From assembly GCA_047639555.1 (NCBI GenBank), contig JBLIOE010000020.1, positions 5,703-69,702 on the forward strand: 64,000 nucleotides of DNA, in the 5' to 3' direction. The notes under the pieces are model-generated. The model saw only the letters and a program-made list of their open reading frames with translations, was not told the DNA's origin and did not search any database. Every line of letters starts with the position of its first letter. Positions within the stretch are counted from its first letter, which is position 1. Origin of the DNA: JAJRXC01 sp047639555 (lineage in GTDB: Bacteria > Actinomycetota > Acidimicrobiia > Acidimicrobiales > Aldehydirespiratoraceae). Below are positions 32,521 through 41,126 of the stretch, in pieces. The translations under genes and the position numbers were made by a program.

Positions 32521-33768
32521 TTACACCCCCGAAAGAAGTTCTCTGTTGAGACTCTCCGTGGTCGCCTCACCACACAACGCCATCGTTCGACGCATTCCGG
32601 ACCACAAGAAGTCCAAGAGCCAGTCGACGCCCGGTTCGCCGGCCGCGCCGAGGGCGTAGAGATACGGTCGGCCGAGCATCACCGCGTCGGCGCCAAGGGC
32701 GACGGCTTTCACGATGTCGCTGCCACGACGAACGCCGCCGTCCGCGATGATCTCGATGTCATCGCCGACCGCATCGCGGCAGGGGGCGACGAGATCGATC
32801 GGCGCAGGCGAGTCGTCGAGTTGACGCCCACCATGATTCGAAAGACAGGCGGCATCGACGCCATGATCGCGGGCGAGTTCGGTGTCGGCGACGGACTGGA
32901 TGCCCTTCAGCACAATCTTCCCGTCCCAGATCGACCGGAGCCATTCGATTTCCTTCCAGGACAGAGAGGGGTCGAATTGAGAGTTCATATGGGCGGCAAG
33001 ATCTACGGCACTCGATCCGTCAGGGATCGCGCTGGCTGCGGTGCTGGTGGCCACGTTCGCGAAGACGATCGGTTCGTTGCGAAGGAAGTTCCATGTCCAG
33101 CTTGGACGGCGAGCACCATCAACGAGCGTGCCTACGCCGAGCTTGGGTGGAAGCTCCATGCCGCGACGAACGTCGCGTTCTCGGCGCCCGAGGTTCGCAG
33201 TATCGACCGTGAGAAGTAGAGCCTCGTAGTTCGCGGCGGCCGCCCGTTCGATCATGTCGCGCACCAAACCTCGGTCGCGCCACACGTAGACCTGGAACCA
33301 GAGGCGACGGTTGCCCTCGCCGCCCCACGGGACTTCGTCGCTTGCTGCCGCCATCTCCTCTATAGAGCGGGTGCCCATTGTCGAAAGGGCGTAGGGGATC
33401 CCGGCTCGCGCGCAAGCGCGGGCGACGGCCAACTCACCCTGTGGGTGGGCGATTCGGGTAAATCCCGTCGGGGCCAGGACGGCCGGGAACGGGGTGGATC
33501 GGCCGAGGAGTCGACCGGAGGTGTCGATATCGCTGACATCACGAAGGACACGCGGGATCATGCCGAGCCGGGCGTAGCCGTCGACGTTGTTGGCCAGCGC
33601 TCGTTCGTCTTCTGCGCCTCCATCGATGTAGTCGAAGACGCCGGCCGGAAGCCGACGCTTCGCGTGCCGGCGAAGATCGTCGACGTTGGCAGTAGTCAGT
33701 AGCCGGCGCCTGTTGCCGTTGGGTTCGAAGCGCCGGAATTGGAGGACCGAACGCAGCGACTCCAACAT
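32521..33768 (-). CDS. FMN-dependent alpha-hydroxy-acid dehydrogenase (LldD/MDH-like)
   Basis: 415 residues. The FMN-binding TIM barrel is clear: FDYIDGGAEDE, LAPTGF, IPYALSTMGTRSIEEMA, WFQVYVWRDR, VLKGIQ, the catalytic-base motif LSNHGGRQLDDSPAPID, IIADGGVRRGSDIVKA and ALGADAVMLGRPYLY. It oxidises an (S)-2-hydroxy acid such as lactate, glycolate or mandelate. The ATG lies on the stop of the LivHMG fusion (shared base at 33768), suggesting the transporter may import the hydroxy acid or a precursor. Confidence 0.9.
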   Translation of the reverse strand: MLESLRSVLQFRRFEPNGNRRRLLTTANVDDLRRHAKRRLPAGVFDYIDGGAEDERALANNVDGYARLGMIPRVLRDVSDIDTSGRLLGRSTPFPAVLAPTGFTRIAHPQGELAVARACARAGIPYALSTMGTRSIEEMAAASDEVPWGGEGNRRLWFQVYVWRDRGLVRDMIERAAAANYEALLLTVDTANLGRRERDVRRGMELPPKLGVGTLVDGARRPSWTWNFLRNEPIVFANVATSTAASAIPDGSSAVDLAAHMNSQFDPSLSWKEIEWLRSIWDGKIVLKGIQSVADTELARDHGVDAACLSNHGGRQLDDSPAPIDLVAPCRDAVGDDIEIIADGGVRRGSDIVKAVALGADAVMLGRPYLYALGAAGEPGVDWLLDFLWSGMRRTMALCGEATTESLNRELLSGV

Positions 33769-36700
33769 CAGCTGTCGCTGCGGTCGATCGCCCGTTCGTC
33801 GGTGCCGAGGTAGGAGGCGATCACGGCGGGGTCGCTGCGGACAGCCTCTGGATCGCCTTCGGCGATCACGGTTCCCGCCTCGAGACAGTAGACCCGGTCG
33901 CTGATGCTCATGATGAGCGGCATGTCGTGTTCGATGATGAGCATCGACGCACCGATCTCGCGGCGAATCTCCATGATGAGTGGACCGAACGCTTCGGCCT
34001 CGCGCTGGGCGACACCGGCCGTGGGCTCATCAAGGCACAGCACGTCGGCGTCAACGGCGAGAAGGCCGCTGAGTTCAACGATGCGACGGGTGCCGGTGGA
34101 GAGATCGGAGACAAACGAATCGGCATAGCGGCCAAGGCCGAGGAAGTCGATGAGTTCGTCGGCCTCGCTGCGCATCCGACGCTCCGACGCCATGTCGAGG
34201 AACAACGCACTCTTCGCGAACGAGGAGGGGTGGCGGGCTTCAAGTGCCACCTGGACACACTCACGAACGGTCAGCTCGGGGAACAGCGTGGCGGCCTGGA
34301 AGGTACGGCCGAGGCCGAGTGATGCTCGCTTCGGCGAGCTCAGTCCTTCCACATTCTTGCCCAGGAGCACGACCTTGCCGACGGAAGGCACGTAGCCGCC
34401 GATGGCATTCATGATGGTGGACTTGCCTGCGCCGTTGGTGCCGATCAGGCCGACGATCTCGTCCTTGCCGATTTCGATACTGACATCGTTGACCGCGACG
34501 TTGCCGCCGAATCGGACGGTGATGTTGCGGGTCGACAATGCGACCTCGCGGCCCGAGTCGGAGACCGGGAGTGTGGGGTACACCTTGGGTGGACGGGGCG
34601 CCGCGGCGATCATGTCTCGCTGGAACCAGCGACCGACCATCAGCGGCCAGACGAAGGGCACAACCGGCTCGACGAGGAGGTACAGCGAGTATCCGACCTT
34701 GGTGCCGGGCGCACCGATATGGGCCGCCGACTTCTGCGAAATCTTCACCAGTAAGGCCAGCGAGACCAGGCCCGAGATGAATGACGCCACCATGTAGAGG
34801 CCGAACCAACCGTTGTCGCCGTTGCCGGCGAGATGGTCGACTGCGGCGAGGGCAATAGTGGCCAGGCTGGCCACCTTCAGAACCAACACGATGCCGCTCA
34901 GTGCGGACTCCCACATCGGCGGAGTCTCCGAGGCGGTCTTGGTCGTTCCGTCGTCTCGTTTCAGAGCCTGCGGAGTTGCGGTGGTGCTCGTTGTCTCCAC
35001 GAGGCCGTAGCGCCGCTCGGCTCGTACCACCGCCGCGTCGCGGACCTTGTAGGCGATCTGGACGAAGCCGCCGGGGAAGTACATCAACATCACGAGGAAA
35101 CCCACGCTCGAGGTGACGAGGCTGATGAGGGCGTTGTCGGGGAAGAAGGTGGGAAGACCGCGCACCCAGAAGGCACCCAAGACCGGACCGATCACGGAGC
35201 CGAGGCCACCGATCACGACCATGTTGACGACCTGGAGTGAATCGCCGATTTGGAAGTGCGCTTCGGTGAAACGAATGTTGCGGGCGGCGTTGGCAAACAC
35301 CGCGCCGCCCAGGCCCGCGATGCCGCCGGCGACCGCAAACGCCGTGAGCTTCATGCGTACGGGCGAGACGGTGTACGCCGACGCAGTGTCGGTGTTGTCT
35401 CGCACTGCGATGATCGATCGACCAATGCCGGACCGTCGAAGGCGTCCGATCACGAGGATGCAAAGAATCAGGCAACCAAGGGCGAAGTAGAAGTACGTCC
35501 GTTGGTCCTTGAGATCCCAGGTGTAGAACCAGCCACGTTCGAACTTGACTGAACTGTCGCCGTTGCTGAAGAACGGTCGGTGGTAGATGTATTTCTCTGC
35601 CGCGATCGCGAACGCAAACGTGGAGATCGCGAGCAAGATTCCTCGCACACGGAGCGCGCCGATACCCGTGATGGCGGCGATGCCAGCGGTGGTGAACACC
35701 GCGATCACCATTGAGGGCACCGCGGGGATGCCGCTCCACTGCACATCGATAAGTCGAGTCTCGGCATAGCCGATGTCGAACTCGACGCCTCGGTTGAGCG
35801 CGGCGGCGGTGAGCGCGCCAATGCCGGCGTAGGACATCTGGGCAAGCGACACCTGGCCGGACCAGCCGGTGATGACGGTGAGCGAAGCGGTGACCATCGC
35901 GAACGCGGCGATCGTGCTGTAGAGGAAGAACTTCGAGGGCACGATTCTCGTGGGTACCTCGTTCCAGAACCAGATGTATTGGTCAGCGAAGCTGAAGAGG
36001 CTCTCGTGATGCCATGAGATCATCACGATGACAAACAACAGCGTGCCGATCGCCAGGCGAGGCATGTGGCGGATCCACCAGATCTGACGGACGTGGGCCG
36101 GAAGGGGCTTCACCTTCGGCGCAAAGTTCAGTGGCCCTTCGTCGTTGTTGTTCCGGCTCTGCCAGTACATCGCGATGATGACGGCGATGAAGACGAGCAG
36201 GGTTGACAAGCCGGGGTCACGGTTGAAGTTGAAGGTGAAGAGGTTGTCGGCGAGCGCAATAACAACGCCGCCCAGCATCGCCCTCGGGAATGAGCGCATT
36301 CCCGCGATGACTGCGGCGGCGAGGGCATTGGTCAGCGTGAACGGGCCGAGGTTGTCGATGCCCGACGGGCTGTTGCCACTGCTTAACAGGATCATCGAGA
36401 GCGTGGCGAGGAAGCCGGCGATTGTCCAGACGACCGACGAAACAACGTGGGGATTGATGCCGGAGAGTCGGCTGAGCTGGGGGTTGTCGGCCGACGCGGT
36501 AATCGACTTGCCGAACGTGGTGCGGCTCATCAGGAGGCCGAGAAGAACGGCCAGGATCGGAACGAGAATCAGCTTCTGGATCTCGGGTCCCTTGATGAGG
36601 ATGCCCTCATCGGCGCCGATACCAATGGAAGGGAAGCCCTCGAACACGCCGCCCACGCCTTCCCAACTTCGACCAATCGCGGCCGGATACTTCACCTGCG

Positions 36701-37082
36701 AGCCCTCGACGTCGGGGAAGGTGAGGAGCACGATCGCTCGCCAGAAGTCGGCGATGGCCACTGTGGCGATCAACAAAACAATGCGCGGTCTATGGAAGAG
36801 CCGTTTGACCACGATCACTTCGGTGACGAGGCCCAAAAGGGCGCCAACCAGCAGCGAGATCACGAGCGCAAGCCAGAACGGGAAGTTCCAGTTCAGGACT
36901 AAGAGTGCGAAGAGCGCAGCACCGGGCAAGCCCATGTTGCCGGCGCCGAAGTTGATCACTCGCGTACTGCGGTAGATCAGCACGATGCCCATGGCCAGAA
37001 GGCCGAAGACCAAGCCTTGGACGAGTGTGAGGAAGAGCAGGCGACGGGTGATCCACGTGGCCAGTAGGAAAGTGCTCTCCAT
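33768..37082 (-). CDS. LivH-LivM-LivG triple fusion (two permeases plus ATPase)
   Basis: 1104 residues, a branched-chain-amino-acid-type importer core in one chain. Residues about 1-330 are LivH-like (VLIYRSTRVINFGAGNMGLPGAALFA). About 350-720 are LivM-like (ITGWSGQVSLAQMSYAGIGALTAAAL, LRVRGILLAISTFAFA, SPVRMKLTAFAVAGGIAGLGG). A linker with two or three extra spans precedes the LivG-like ATPase from about 850 (Walker A GTNGAGKST near 880, signature LSTGTRRIVELSG, Walker B VLCLDEPTAGVAQ, switch IIEHDM). The start shares a base with the stop of the MFS-LivF fusion. No substrate-binding protein is encoded next to it. Confidence 0.88.
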   Translation of the reverse strand: MESTFLLATWITRRLLFLTLVQGLVFGLLAMGIVLIYRSTRVINFGAGNMGLPGAALFALLVLNWNFPFWLALVISLLVGALLGLVTEVIVVKRLFHRPRIVLLIATVAIADFWRAIVLLTFPDVEGSQVKYPAAIGRSWEGVGGVFEGFPSIGIGADEGILIKGPEIQKLILVPILAVLLGLLMSRTTFGKSITASADNPQLSRLSGINPHVVSSVVWTIAGFLATLSMILLSSGNSPSGIDNLGPFTLTNALAAAVIAGMRSFPRAMLGGVVIALADNLFTFNFNRDPGLSTLLVFIAVIIAMYWQSRNNNDEGPLNFAPKVKPLPAHVRQIWWIRHMPRLAIGTLLFVIVMISWHHESLFSFADQYIWFWNEVPTRIVPSKFFLYSTIAAFAMVTASLTVITGWSGQVSLAQMSYAGIGALTAAALNRGVEFDIGYAETRLIDVQWSGIPAVPSMVIAVFTTAGIAAITGIGALRVRGILLAISTFAFAIAAEKYIYHRPFFSNGDSSVKFERGWFYTWDLKDQRTYFYFALGCLILCILVIGRLRRSGIGRSIIAVRDNTDTASAYTVSPVRMKLTAFAVAGGIAGLGGAVFANAARNIRFTEAHFQIGDSLQVVNMVVIGGLGSVIGPVLGAFWVRGLPTFFPDNALISLVTSSVGFLVMLMYFPGGFVQIAYKVRDAAVVRAERRYGLVETTSTTATPQALKRDDGTTKTASETPPMWESALSGIVLVLKVASLATIALAAVDHLAGNGDNGWFGLYMVASFISGLVSLALLVKISQKSAAHIGAPGTKVGYSLYLLVEPVVPFVWPLMVGRWFQRDMIAAAPRPPKVYPTLPVSDSGREVALSTRNITVRFGGNVAVNDVSIEIGKDEIVGLIGTNGAGKSTIMNAIGGYVPSVGKVVLLGKNVEGLSSPKRASLGLGRTFQAATLFPELTVRECVQVALEARHPSSFAKSALFLDMASERRMRSEADELIDFLGLGRYADSFVSDLSTGTRRIVELSGLLAVDADVLCLDEPTAGVAQREAEAFGPLIMEIRREIGASMLIIEHDMPLIMSISDRVYCLEAGTVIAEGDPEAVRSDPAVIASYLGTDERAIDRSDS

Positions 37083-39289
37083 CAGCCGCCTTCCTTTCCG
37101 AGGAACACAGCCCGAGCGAGGTCGTCACGTTCGGCGAGCTCTTGGGCTGATCCTTCGAAACGCACGGCACCCTTTTCGAGGAAGATCGCACGGTCGGATA
37201 CCGCCAGCGCGACATTGAGGCTCTGCTCGACGATGATCATCGTCTGGCCGGCTTCGCGGAGCCGGTCGATATGGGTGAGAAGGTCTTGCACAACGGTTGG
37301 GGCGAGACCGAGGCTGAGCTCATCGATGATGAGAATGTCGGGTTCGTGGAGCATCACTCGGGCGAGCGCCAGCATCTGCTGCTGGCCACCGGAGAGGTCG
37401 CCGGCTCGTTCTTCAAGACGGTCGCTGAGTACGGGGAAGAGCTCGAGTACGTGGGCGATGCGGCGATCGCGGTCGTCGGTGTCTTTGCGGTACTGGTAGG
37501 CGCCGACCTGAAGATTGTCGCCAATCGTGAGGTTGGGCCACACGCCCTTACCGCCCGGCAACATCTGGATGCCGAGCTTGGCCCGCATCTCCGGGCTCGC
37601 AAATGTGGCGGTGCGGCCGTGGTAACGAACCACTCCACGCTCGGGGGTCTCGAGTCCGGCGATGACCTTGAGGATTGTGGACTTGCCCGCACCGTTGGTG
37701 CCCAGCAACGCGAGGGTCTCGCCCTGTGCCACGTCGAAGGACACATCGAACAGCACCTGTACCTGGCCGTAGCTGAAGTCGATGTGGTTGACCTGCATCA
37801 CGGGAATGTCGTCGCCGGCCGCGACGATGTCGAAGTACGCCTGCTCTTCCAAGAGCTCTTCCACGACAAGGGAGAGATCACGGCGGATGGCTTTACTGCC
37901 CTTGATGATGTTGTACCCACCGAGCGGCATGAAGATCAGCGTGAGGCTGGTAATTGTGAAGCGCTCGCCCCACTCGTTCTGCATGAAGCCGCTGAGCAGC
38001 CCACCGCCAATGCCGCCGATCGCAAACATGAAGAAGGTGATGATCGCCGTACCCATGCCGCGCAATCGGTAGGGGACCACGCCCTGAATCGACGGCTGGA
38101 TCATCGAGAATGCGGCGCCGAGGAAGCTGCCGGTTGCCGTAGCGAAGATGACGAAGAGCCACACGTTGGGCATCGCGAATTGAATCGGAACGAGGAAGCC
38201 GACCGGGATGAGGAGGGCACCCACGATTCGTAGCGCCTTGTCGGGCGACTTTCGGAAGGTCTGGTCGAATTTCTTGCCGATGAACGGCAGCAGGAGAACA
38301 ATCACGACGCCGGTCGGCGCCACCGCAAAGCCGCGCTCGAGGGCGTTGAGCCCGAACTCCTCTTCCAGGTAGAAGCTGGTGATCGAGCCGGCTGGGAAGA
38401 GGGCGAAACCGATCGCGGCGAGGCCGATCGTCATCGAGCGGACGGTGTCGATTCGCCAGATGCGGTTGAAGGCCGCGCCGATGGAGATCGGGATCTCTTC
38501 GCCGTCGGAGCCGAAGCTGTGGCCGAGGACGTCCTTCTTTTCCCACTGCCCTCGTTCGGGCTCGGGGATGGCGAACGCCAGGACCGCGAGAACGAGGACC
38601 GGGAGGCTTAGTGCGAGGTAGGCCCACCGCCAACCCTCGGTGCCGCCCACGGCGACGGCAATACCGCCGACGAGAATTGGGCTGGCGGCGTTGAACACGC
38701 GCCCGACGGCGGCGTTGAGCGCGTACATGCGGCCGCGGATCGGAATGGGATATGTATCGGCCAACAGCGTTGAGTGGACCGTGATGGTGTTGGCCTTCGA
38801 GATGCCCGTGAAGAACCGAGTCCAGAAGAACATGAAGGCGTTGACGGCGAGGCCGCTCATGAAGGCGAAGACGGCGAACGCCATGCTCGCGATGGCAACG
38901 ATCGGGCCGCGGCGAACTCGGTCGGCGAGGTAACCCATCGGGCCGGCGCCGAGCACGAAGAAGGCGACGGAGGCTACGGAGATGAAGGTGATGAGGCCAT
39001 CGGAGACACCGAAGGTTTCTCCGATGTCGGGGCCAAGGATGTTGACGGCCGCGCCCTCGAGCTCGTCCATTGAGTTGAGCGCCAGGAGAACAACGAAGGT
39101 GTACGGCCCGCCCTTGGCGAAACCTTCGCGGAGCGTCATTTCTTCCGAACCGACGCCGGGGAGGAGGTCATCGGCGAAGAGCACTCCCTTCGACCTCTGC
39201 GCCTGGGCGTCTTGCCGGGCTGCTTCCTCGTCAAGAACTGCCGCAGTAAGCGATGCCGCCGACCGCGGCTCCTTCTCTGACTCGCTCAC
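37082..39289 (-). CDS. MFS transporter fused to a LivF-type ABC ATPase
   Basis: 735 residues from GTG 39289, preceded by a GGGGG ribosome-binding site; ATG 39307 adds six residues. Residues about 60-470 are a 12-span major facilitator domain (FVLGAGPMGYLADRVRRGPIVAI is the loop 2-3 motif). From about 500 there is a complete LivF ATPase: Walker A GTNGAGKST near 534, signature LSGGQQQMLALARV near 637, Walker B ILIIDELSLGLAP near 655 and VEQSLNVAL. The junction is a continuous open frame without stops. The ATPase should pair with the LivG domain of the downstream triple fusion. What the MFS part carries is unknown. Confidence 0.88.
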   Translation of the reverse strand: MSESEKEPRSAASLTAAVLDEEAARQDAQAQRSKGVLFADDLLPGVGSEEMTLREGFAKGGPYTFVVLLALNSMDELEGAAVNILGPDIGETFGVSDGLITFISVASVAFFVLGAGPMGYLADRVRRGPIVAIASMAFAVFAFMSGLAVNAFMFFWTRFFTGISKANTITVHSTLLADTYPIPIRGRMYALNAAVGRVFNAASPILVGGIAVAVGGTEGWRWAYLALSLPVLVLAVLAFAIPEPERGQWEKKDVLGHSFGSDGEEIPISIGAAFNRIWRIDTVRSMTIGLAAIGFALFPAGSITSFYLEEEFGLNALERGFAVAPTGVVIVLLLPFIGKKFDQTFRKSPDKALRIVGALLIPVGFLVPIQFAMPNVWLFVIFATATGSFLGAAFSMIQPSIQGVVPYRLRGMGTAIITFFMFAIGGIGGGLLSGFMQNEWGERFTITSLTLIFMPLGGYNIIKGSKAIRRDLSLVVEELLEEQAYFDIVAAGDDIPVMQVNHIDFSYGQVQVLFDVSFDVAQGETLALLGTNGAGKSTILKVIAGLETPERGVVRYHGRTATFASPEMRAKLGIQMLPGGKGVWPNLTIGDNLQVGAYQYRKDTDDRDRRIAHVLELFPVLSDRLEERAGDLSGGQQQMLALARVMLHEPDILIIDELSLGLAPTVVQDLLTHIDRLREAGQTMIIVEQSLNVALAVSDRAIFLEKGAVRFEGSAQELAERDDLARAVFLGKEGG

Positions 39290-39313
39290 CAGAATCCCCC
39301 AAGTCATCCGGAT

Positions 39314-39363
39314 ATTGTGCCTGAACTACCAGCACAATGTCTCACTACTGCTGTGACAGTAGT
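39314..39363. promoter_or_regulatory. Two inverted repeats in a divergent promoter region
   Basis: ATTGTGC (39314-39320) and GCACAAT (39332-39338) form one dyad with 11 bases between the arms. ACTACTG (39344-39350) and CAGTAGT (39357-39363) form a second with 6 bases between. They lie between the starts of the MFS-LivF fusion (minus) and the SDR gene (plus). They are operator candidates; no regulator gene is adjacent. Confidence 0.4.
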
Positions 39364-39457
39364 CGCAGCCCCACTCTTCGGGCTAGCCGTGAGCTTTCAC
39401 CCCCAGGCTGAGCCGTGGCAGGCTTTCACTGATCCACCCCAAGCTCAAGAGGCAGTT

Positions 39458-40390
39458 ATGGCATTTGAAACGACCACCGCGGAAGTCATCGCCGGAATCG
39501 ACCTGACCGGCACCATCGCTGTCGTTACCGGCGCGACCACCGGCCTGGGTCGTGAAACCGCACGCACACTCGCCGGAGCGGGAGCCCACGTAGTTGTGTG
39601 CGGTCGCTCAGCGGAGAAGTGTGAAGAGTCCGTCGCCGCGATCCGCGAATCCGTTCCCGCGGCATCGCTCGAGATCGAGCCGTTCGACCTCGCCGATCTC
39701 GGCACGGTGCGGGCGGGTGCGGCCGCCATTCTCGAACGCCACGACGCGATCAACATTCTCGTCAATAACGCGGGCGTGATGTTCACCCCGGAAGGCCGCA
39801 CCGCCGATGGCTTCGAAACTCAGTTCGGCACGAATCATGTCGGCCACTTCCTCCTCACCAATCTTTTGATGCCCTCGCTACTTGCGGGGTCACCAGCGCG
39901 AGTGGTGAACCTGTCAAGCGCCGGGCACGGTTTCGGCGATGTCCGATGGGACGATCCAAACTTCGACGACGCGCCGTACGACAAGTTCGAGGCCTACGGA
40001 CAGTCGAAGACCGCCAACATCTTGTTTGCGCTCGAACTCGACCGTCGCCATGCCGAGGCCGGCCTTCGTTCGAACGCGGTCCACCCCGGGATGATCATGA
40101 CGGACCTGGCCCGGCACATGGGTGGAGACGACATGGAAGAACTCGGGCGGCGAGCCGCGGCACAAGCGAAAGCGGGTACCGGCGGAGGGCTCCCCGAGTT
40201 CAAGACGATCGAACAGGGTGCGGCAACGTCGATCTATTGCGCGGTCTCGACCGACATGGAAGGTGTCGGCGGTCGATATCTCGACAACGTCGAGTTCGCC
40301 GAACCGGCGCCCTACGCCACCGACCTCAAGGCTGCGGCGCGGCTGTGGGCGATGTCGGAAACACTTGTCGGCGAGTCCTTCAGCTCTTAG
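39458..40390 (+). CDS. Short-chain dehydrogenase (retinol dehydrogenase/WWOX-like)
   Basis: 310 residues from ATG 39458, with AAGAGG upstream. The longer open frame toward 39317 has no family-like residues. Motifs: TGATTGLG, CGRSAEK (NADP-type), NNAGVM, NLSSAGHG and YGQSKTAN (Tyr-x-x-x-Lys). The C-terminal section (HPGMIMTDLARHM, EQGAATSIYCA) and length resemble retinol dehydrogenase/protochlorophyllide reductase-like SDRs. It presumably reduces or oxidises a lipophilic alcohol or ketone. It overlaps the convergent nitroreductase gene by 11 bases. Confidence 0.9.
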   Translation: MAFETTTAEVIAGIDLTGTIAVVTGATTGLGRETARTLAGAGAHVVVCGRSAEKCEESVAAIRESVPAASLEIEPFDLADLGTVRAGAAAILERHDAINILVNNAGVMFTPEGRTADGFETQFGTNHVGHFLLTNLLMPSLLAGSPARVVNLSSAGHGFGDVRWDDPNFDDAPYDKFEAYGQSKTANILFALELDRRHAEAGLRSNAVHPGMIMTDLARHMGGDDMEELGRRAAAQAKAGTGGGLPEFKTIEQGAATSIYCAVSTDMEGVGGRYLDNVEFAEPAPYATDLKAAARLWAMSETLVGESFSS

Positions 40391-41126
40391 TCGCCGGTGG
40401 TCCCGCGCTCGTGTGGCGAGTGCCAGGCGGATCGACCGCCCATAGAGCCTGGTCGCCCCACTTGCCGTCGTAGACAAAAGAAGAGAGTGGGACCCGGCGC
40501 ACGGGGCCGTGGTTTCCTTCGGGGCGGCCGAGAGTAATTGTGGCGCTGATCGTCGCCTCGTCAGGAATCTCGAGGAGAGCACGGAGCTCCTCTTCGACGT
40601 ATGCATGCCAGATCGTGATGACACCTCCGTAGCCGAGTGCACGCGCCGCAAGAAGAAGGTTCTGGCACGCCGGATAGACCGAGGCGCCCTCCGTTGGAGA
40701 GGGTGCTCGGTGCCGGACAAAGCACGGCAGGACCAGAGCCGGAACCGTCTCCATCTGGTCGACATAACGTTCCATCGAGCGCGCCATCCGCGCCTTCGGC
40801 GAGTTGGGATCGTTACCCGACCCCTTGTCGTAACCCTCGTTGGCGCGCTTGGCCGCCCACACCGCCCGTGCGCCCCGGCCGACAATGGCCTTTGCCTCTC
40901 GGGCAATCTCGCCGTTCGTGAGCACGATGAACCGAAACGGCTGACGATTCGATCCGCTCGGCGCTCGTGAAGCAGCGAACAGGATGTCGCGCAGGTCCTT
41001 CTGAGGAATGGGTTCGTCGGTGTAACGACGAATCGACCGGGTGGTTGTGAGTCCTTCCAGAAGGCCAATGGTGTCGGCAGCGAGTGCTTGTTCTGACAGT
41101 GGCTGGTCGGCGAGTTCGTTCGTCAT
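40380..41126 (-). CDS. Nitroreductase-family FMN oxidoreductase
   Basis: 248 residues. TTRSIRRYTDEPIPQKDLRDILFAASRAPSGSNRQPFRFIVLT is the standard FMN-binding N-terminus. ACQNLLLAARALGYGGVITIWH and TITLGRPEG complete the family pattern. NAD(P)H-dependent reduction of nitroaromatics, quinones or enones is typical. It overlaps the phosphotriesterase-family gene by 4 bases, so the two are co-expressed. A stretch NEGYDKGSGNDPNSPKARMARSMERYVDQM is an insertion seen in a subset of actinobacterial members. Confidence 0.88.
   Translation of the reverse strand: MTNELADQPLSEQALAADTIGLLEGLTTTRSIRRYTDEPIPQKDLRDILFAASRAPSGSNRQPFRFIVLTNGEIAREAKAIVGRGARAVWAAKRANEGYDKGSGNDPNSPKARMARSMERYVDQMETVPALVLPCFVRHRAPSPTEGASVYPACQNLLLAARALGYGGVITIWHAYVEEELRALLEIPDEATISATITLGRPEGNHGPVRRVPLSSFVYDGKWGDQALWAVDPPGTRHTSAGPPATKS

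Noticed and set aside
34261..35739. 492-codon minus-strand frame in another register of the LivHMG fusion
   Set aside because: Arg/Pro/His-rich shadow overlapping a fully motif-supported reading frame.
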